64,000 bases of DNA, taken from contig CAXXEH010000003.1 of NCBI GenBank assembly GCA_963677935.2, forward strand, positions 3,348,001 to 3,412,000, given 5' to 3'. The stretch's first letter is position 1. The number at the start of each line of letters is the position of its first letter. This DNA is from JAAFHB01 sp963677935 (GTDB lineage Bacteria; Bacteroidota; Bacteroidia; Bacteroidales; Prolixibacteraceae). The translations under genes were made by a program, and so were the position numbers. Below the pieces are notes generated by a model that saw only the letters and a program-made list of their open reading frames with translations, was not told where the DNA came from and did no database searches. Positions 59,720 through 64,000 of the stretch are shown in pieces.

Positions 59720-62700
59720 ATGGTATACTTTAAAAGTCGGGTGGCTAATCAGTCCTACTTAAAATCACCTATTCATTCAATTAATTACTGCATTTTATTA
59801 GCCACATTGACTATATTCCTTCTGGTCCCCGGCTTTGTCCCTGCCCAGAAATTAAATATGGAATTAAAATGGACCACTAATCAGAAATGCTTTTTGGAAA
59901 GTGCTGCCACCGTTGCTGACATTGATAACAACGGATTGGATGAGGCTTTAGTCACCTCGCAGGAGGAGCTGATCGCTATTGGGAAAAATGGCGCCAGCTT
60001 ATGGAGGTGGAGAACCAGGGCCCGGTTTATGACCTATCCAACTGTGTTAAAACGCAAAGGTGAACTTGCATTGATTTATGCAACAGATAACAGCGGTCAA
60101 TTGAGTTGTATTGACGGCAAAGGAAAAGTTGTCTGGCAGGCAGATTTGGGCGCTCCATCGGACTGGTCTGCAAGTGTTGTCGCAGACCTCGATGGAAATG
60201 GATCATTCGAATTGGTGCAAACCGATGCAACAGGAAATATCTGGATATTTGACGCTTTAAATGGCAAACAGATCAATAAGAAAAAAATATTGGGTCAGCC
60301 GGTTAGTCCTTGTGTTGGAGATCTGAATGGCGACGGGAAATCAGAAATCGTAATCGCCACCAACGACGGATCAATTACAGCTCTTGGGAATGATCTTTCG
60401 GAATTATGGAGGGTCAAAATCGGAGGATTTTCCGAGTCATGGTCAACCTCAGCACCGGTTATGTTTGGCGCCTCCGATGGAAAATCCTATGTAGTGGCAG
60501 CTTCGGGCATTGGCGAAATATTTTGCATCGATGCCAACGGAAAACAGGTTTGGCAATTCCCAACCAATGTACCTGTATCTTCATCCATCTCGGTTGGCGA
60601 TTTTGATCAGGACGGACAAGCAGATATCTTTCTCATCACCCATAAAGGGATGATCTATCGCTTCGACGAAAAGGGGAATGTCCTCTGGAACATAGATATG
60701 CAGGGACGCACCCTGGCGCCTGGCGCCATCGGAGATATCAACAACGACGGGAAACCCGAATATATATTGTCAACACAGCAAGGGCATGTGCTCGTATTGA
60801 ATAATAGCGGAGAGGTGGTTTTTGACCATCAACTACCGTCGCGCTCGATCAATGTAACCCCTTCGTTTGGACATGTCACCGGAAATATGGATAAACTGGA
60901 CCTGATCATAACAGGTGGTGAAGCCGGTCTTACTTATTGCTTTGAAACCCCCGTGACAAAAAACCCAAAAATGCAGTGGTCGAACTACCGATGCAATATC
61001 CGGAATACCGGTTCATGGTTTGGTCTGACCAAATCGGATGCATTGCGTATGGTTCCGCAAAATCTGACCTGGAATAAACTCTATTTGGGCGACAGGATTC
61101 AATTCAACGTTTACAATCCGAATCCCGGCACAAAACCTTTAAAGGCATCAGCCGTTTGCATCAGCCCCGACGGAGCACGAAATTACGCCATTGCAAATAT
61201 CGATGGGAAAGAGGGACAGTTGCTCCTCCCATTGGATTTTGTACTCCCCGGCAGTTATAAATTCAGCTGGTCGCTCACCAATAGCGATGGAACAGAATTA
61301 CTTTCTGCCTCGCGTGAAGTAACAGTTCAACCATTTGAAAACGATAAGGCATTGGCAAATAGTGCTGTGGCCATGCTCAATAGTGCAGCCGATAAAACAG
61401 AGGCAGTTTTGCCTTTATCGGCACTCGCACTCCGAAAAGAAGCCTTTGAAATTCAGACATCAGCAAATACCCTTGCCTTACAACAGGAGAAGGTACCGGT
61501 GAGTCCTGCACTTGCAGTTCAGGGGGTCATCAGTAATACCTCAAAGCTGAATGAAAGGGCAAAACGTGCTGTAAAAATCAGCGATCTGATCACCAGGGCC
61601 GCTAACCTTGGATCGGGAACCAGCCTGATCGCATTTGAAGGGAATAAATGGGATAACCGGAATGTCGACAAACAGTTGCCCTCAAAGGTTGAAAACCCGG
61701 TTTTGTTAAATCACACAGTCGTTCCCGATGAGCACGAACCGGTCCCGCTGGTGTTGTTTAATGTGACCGATCACCTTTTAAATGTAAGGGTACAAACTAA
61801 CAGTCAAAACAATACGGTTAAAATTAAGTTAATGCACCCGGTCGAAACGGTCACCTCCTTAGGTGAGGAATCGTGGGATGCACTGCCTGAATTGGACGAA
61901 TCGGGTGTGATAAGTATCCCTTCCCTTTCGAGCCGTGAAGTGTGGCTGGATATCGAAACAGGCAATGCCAAATCAGGTAAGCATGACGTTGATGTTACCT
62001 TGCTGGCACTCAATGGCGCCGGAGTTTTGGATGCGCCCACCAATCCACATGCAGTTCCTGCCCCGGAAACTAAAGTAACGATTTCACTCAATGTCCTTCC
62101 TTTCAAAATGGCCCCATCGTCTGTATTCAGATTGTGTACCTGGTCACCTTCAACCGGACCGGAAGTTCCTGGTTTGCTTGCACATGGAAATAATGTATTC
62201 TTATTGACCAATCCTACATTTAAGTACAATACCAATAACGAACTGACCGGGTTTGACTATACGGCGATTGATAAAATTCTGGATCAGTTTAAAGGTAAGG
62301 AGGCCTTCTTTTTGGTAAACGGACTTCCGGGTATCAAGGAAGAATTTGGATCACAGGGGTATAAAAAACAGTTCGCGCTCTATTTGAAAGATTTGGTAAC
62401 TCATTTGGCCTGCTATGGAATCGGTACCGATCGGTTTGCATTATACCCCATCGATGAACCGGGTGGAAACGGATGGAAAGCGGTGAATACAGTAGTTCAG
62501 TTCGGGGAGATAGCAAATGAGGTTAATCAGGAGGTAATGCTTTATCAGGATGGCGGAGGTGAATTACCCATGTTCAATGCAATGTCAAAATACCTCGATG
62601 TCTGGTGTCCTACGATTGACTGGGTTGCAGATAAGACCCCGGAGATGAACGTGATGCGCACCACAGGAAAATTACTTTGGTCGTATAATTGTTCCTATGC

Positions 62701-64000
62701 CTCTTCACGCCCCGTTGGTCCCAACATAAAAAACATCAACCTGATCTATGAATTCCGCACCGCAGCACTTCTGGCCATGCGAAACGGAGTGACGGGTATT
62801 GGCTACTGGTGTTACAATTTGGGAAGCGAAAATCCATGGTCGCGGATCAAACAAGAGTATAACCTGGTCTATCCCGGTACCACAAAATCGATTACCAGCC
62901 GCAGATGGGAAGCTGTACGCGAGGGGATTGAAGATTACAGGATTTTGGAAGCGATTAAAAACTATTTAAAATCAGAGGTAAATCCTGATCAACAGGTGCA
63001 CAAAAATATCGAACATCTTCTTAATGTGAGTCTACCCAATCTGATCGATCCGGGTTACCAGGCCATGAAACTGGGTCAGTCGCGCGAGGTATTTGATTTG
63101 GTGTGCAGTGATGCAAAAATGGCTGATTTCAGGAGTGAGATGATTTCATGCATTCAATCCATCATAACAGCAAAGAACCTGAAACAGAACGGTAAATTAT
63201 GGTCCGAAAAGCTGGGATTCCCCCAGGGGAAAAAAGTTTTACTGCTCCATATCGATGATGCTGGAATGTGTCCTGAGGCCAATGCGGCAACCGAGAATTA
63301 TATCGGGAAAGGGCACCTAAGCTCTGCAGCAGTGATGATGCCTTGCGTTAGTGCCCCTGAATTCGTGAGCTGGGGCAAGAGTCATCCTTTGGCCGACATT
63401 GGTGTTCATCTCACCCTAACGAGCGAGTGGCAGAATTACCGTTGGGGTCCCGTATCAGATCCTGCACAAGTACCTGGATTGGTCGATCCTTTTGGGAAAT
63501 TCTACCATGAAGTTCCGGAGGTGGTAATGCATGCCTCTGCAAAAGAGGTGGAGATCGAAATCCGTGCCCAGATAGATAAGATGATCGCCTTGGGGCACCA
63601 GCCTACCCATATCGATACCCACATGGGGACACTTTACGGATCGCCTGACTATGTCAAAGCATTTTTAAAAGTCGCTGAAGAATATCATATCCCTGGCAAT
63701 ATCATCGATGTTTCAAGACCTGAGGTAGCCGCCTTCTTCAGAAAAGCAGGATATCCTATTACAGATGAGGTGATCAGTCAGGTGGGTGAATACAGCTTAC
63801 CCAAACTTGACAATTTCACCAGCGTACAGGAAGGGTCGACCTACGAAATAAAACGGGCCAATTTTTTCAAACTGGTAAAATCGTTGAATGCCGGATTAAC
63901 TGAAATAATTTTCCACCCCGCCACACCCTCCGACAATCTGAAATCGATTACCGGAACCTGGCAGCAAAGGGTTTGGGAAGGTGAACTATTTTCAGATCCT
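59720..64000 (+). CDS. Very long secreted fusion: propeller, DUF4091-like domain, ChbG/YdjC-type deacetylase; 3' end outside window
   Basis: From the ATG at 59720 the frame stays open for 1,427 codons to the right edge. Residues 25-47 are a signal/anchor segment ('LLATLTIFLLVPGFVPAQ'). Residues of about 50-400 carry FG-GAP/VCBS-like calcium-binding blades: 'DIDNNGLDE' (about 66), 'DLDGNGSFE' (156), 'DLNGDGKSE' (201), 'DFDQDGQAD' (294), 'DINNDGKPE' (340). Residues of about 440-780 look like beta-domains. Residues of about 800-1110 resemble DUF4091 glycosidase-like proteins: 'YPIDEPGGNGW' (about 911), 'GIGYWCYNLGSENPW' (1027), 'WEAVREGIEDYRIL' (about 1064). From 1172 there is a ChbG/YdjC carbohydrate-deacetylase-like domain: 'LLLHIDDAG' (1174-1182, metal Asp), 'IGVHLTLTSEW', 'THIDTHMGTLYG', 'EIIFHPA'. 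No stop, frameshift or domain duplication was seen. The gene follows two BNR-propeller genes. Confidence 0.78.
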   Translation, partial: MVYFKSRVANQSYLKSPIHSINYCILLATLTIFLLVPGFVPAQKLNMELKWTTNQKCFLESAATVADIDNNGLDEALVTSQEELIAIGKNGASLWRWRTRARFMTYPTVLKRKGELALIYATDNSGQLSCIDGKGKVVWQADLGAPSDWSASVVADLDGNGSFELVQTDATGNIWIFDALNGKQINKKKILGQPVSPCVGDLNGDGKSEIVIATNDGSITALGNDLSELWRVKIGGFSESWSTSAPVMFGASDGKSYVVAASGIGEIFCIDANGKQVWQFPTNVPVSSSISVGDFDQDGQADIFLITHKGMIYRFDEKGNVLWNIDMQGRTLAPGAIGDINNDGKPEYILSTQQGHVLVLNNSGEVVFDHQLPSRSINVTPSFGHVTGNMDKLDLIITGGEAGLTYCFETPVTKNPKMQWSNYRCNIRNTGSWFGLTKSDALRMVPQNLTWNKLYLGDRIQFNVYNPNPGTKPLKASAVCISPDGARNYAIANIDGKEGQLLLPLDFVLPGSYKFSWSLTNSDGTELLSASREVTVQPFENDKALANSAVAMLNSAADKTEAVLPLSALALRKEAFEIQTSANTLALQQEKVPVSPALAVQGVISNTSKLNERAKRAVKISDLITRAANLGSGTSLIAFEGNKWDNRNVDKQLPSKVENPVLLNHTVVPDEHEPVPLVLFNVTDHLLNVRVQTNSQNNTVKIKLMHPVETVTSLGEESWDALPELDESGVISIPSLSSREVWLDIETGNAKSGKHDVDVTLLALNGAGVLDAPTNPHAVPAPETKVTISLNVLPFKMAPSSVFRLCTWSPSTGPEVPGLLAHGNNVFLLTNPTFKYNTNNELTGFDYTAIDKILDQFKGKEAFFLVNGLPGIKEEFGSQGYKKQFALYLKDLVTHLACYGIGTDRFALYPIDEPGGNGWKAVNTVVQFGEIANEVNQEVMLYQDGGGELPMFNAMSKYLDVWCPTIDWVADKTPEMNVMRTTGKLLWSYNCSYASSRPVGPNIKNINLIYEFRTAALLAMRNGVTGIGYWCYNLGSENPWSRIKQEYNLVYPGTTKSITSRRWEAVREGIEDYRILEAIKNYLKSEVNPDQQVHKNIEHLLNVSLPNLIDPGYQAMKLGQSREVFDLVCSDAKMADFRSEMISCIQSIITAKNLKQNGKLWSEKLGFPQGKKVLLLHIDDAGMCPEANAATENYIGKGHLSSAAVMMPCVSAPEFVSWGKSHPLADIGVHLTLTSEWQNYRWGPVSDPAQVPGLVDPFGKFYHEVPEVVMHASAKEVEIEIRAQIDKMIALGHQPTHIDTHMGTLYGSPDYVKAFLKVAEEYHIPGNIIDVSRPEVAAFFRKAGYPITDEVISQVGEYSLPKLDNFTSVQEGSTYEIKRANFFKLVKSLNAGLTEIIFHPATPSDNLKSITGTWQQRVWEGELFSDP

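Overview
The window looks like the accessory, carbohydrate-degrading part of a Bacteroidota chromosome, probably a Bacteroidales or Marinilabiliales relative. Evidence for this is the large number of secreted glycoside hydrolases and lipoproteins, promoter elements of the Bacteroidota type (TAnnTTTG), weak Shine-Dalgarno sequences, and DUF1080, GxGYxYP, DUF2157 and GH92 families typical of that phylum. No rRNA, tRNA, CRISPR array, transposase or phage gene was seen. No SusC/SusD pair is present either, although the left edge may be the tail of such a locus.

Layout. 1-3.4 kb (+): the end of a surface-type lipoprotein with a clear terminator, then a translationally overlapping pair of membrane proteins (DUF2157 and a GDYXXLXY-like protein). 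3.4-30.2 kb (-): a long unidirectional run of GH28, a GH57/38-like enzyme, a propeller-toroid protein, DUF1080, a sodium/sugar symporter, an AGE-type epimerase, a deoxyhypusine-synthase-like protein next to a PfkB-HAD fusion kinase/phosphatase, three paralogous TIM-barrel proteins around a GH92 mannosidase, an FHS-type MFS sugar transporter, GH38, a GmhA-like SIS isomerase, a ROK kinase and a second DUF1080. 31.0-33.0 kb (+): an isolated GxGYxYP lipoprotein preceded by a decayed gene fragment. 33.0-55.8 kb (-): an S15-like hydrolase, LacI regulator, Gfo/Idh/MocA oxidoreductase, S41-like protein, GH20-like enzyme, GH78, GH3, phosphoesterase, a second propeller-toroid protein, a RibD/DHFR-like reductase, DUF1349, another GH78 and an AraC regulator. 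56.0-64.0 kb (+): a DHDPS/NanA-type aldolase, two Asp-box (BNR) propeller proteins and a very long multidomain protein running off the right edge.

Function. The enzymes point to stepwise removal of mannose (GH92, GH38), rhamnose (two GH78), galacturonate (GH28), glucose/xylose-type beta-linked sugars (GH3) and hexosamine-like residues (GH20-like) outside the cytoplasm. Import would follow by an SSS symporter and an MFS permease, then epimerisation, isomerisation and phosphorylation in the cytoplasm. LacI and AraC regulators are present. Three similar LacI-type palindromes (29374, 34734, 54798) suggest a shared local regulon.

The least explained parts are: the deoxyhypusine-synthase-like/PfkB-HAD gene pair; the long propeller-DUF4091-like-ChbG/YdjC fusion (at least 1,427 codons, no stop in the window); the two propeller-toroid proteins; and a set of intergenic palindromes and 16-bp-period repeats concentrated between 6.8 and 23.8 kb. 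All family assignments come from reading motifs by eye; none was confirmed by a database search.
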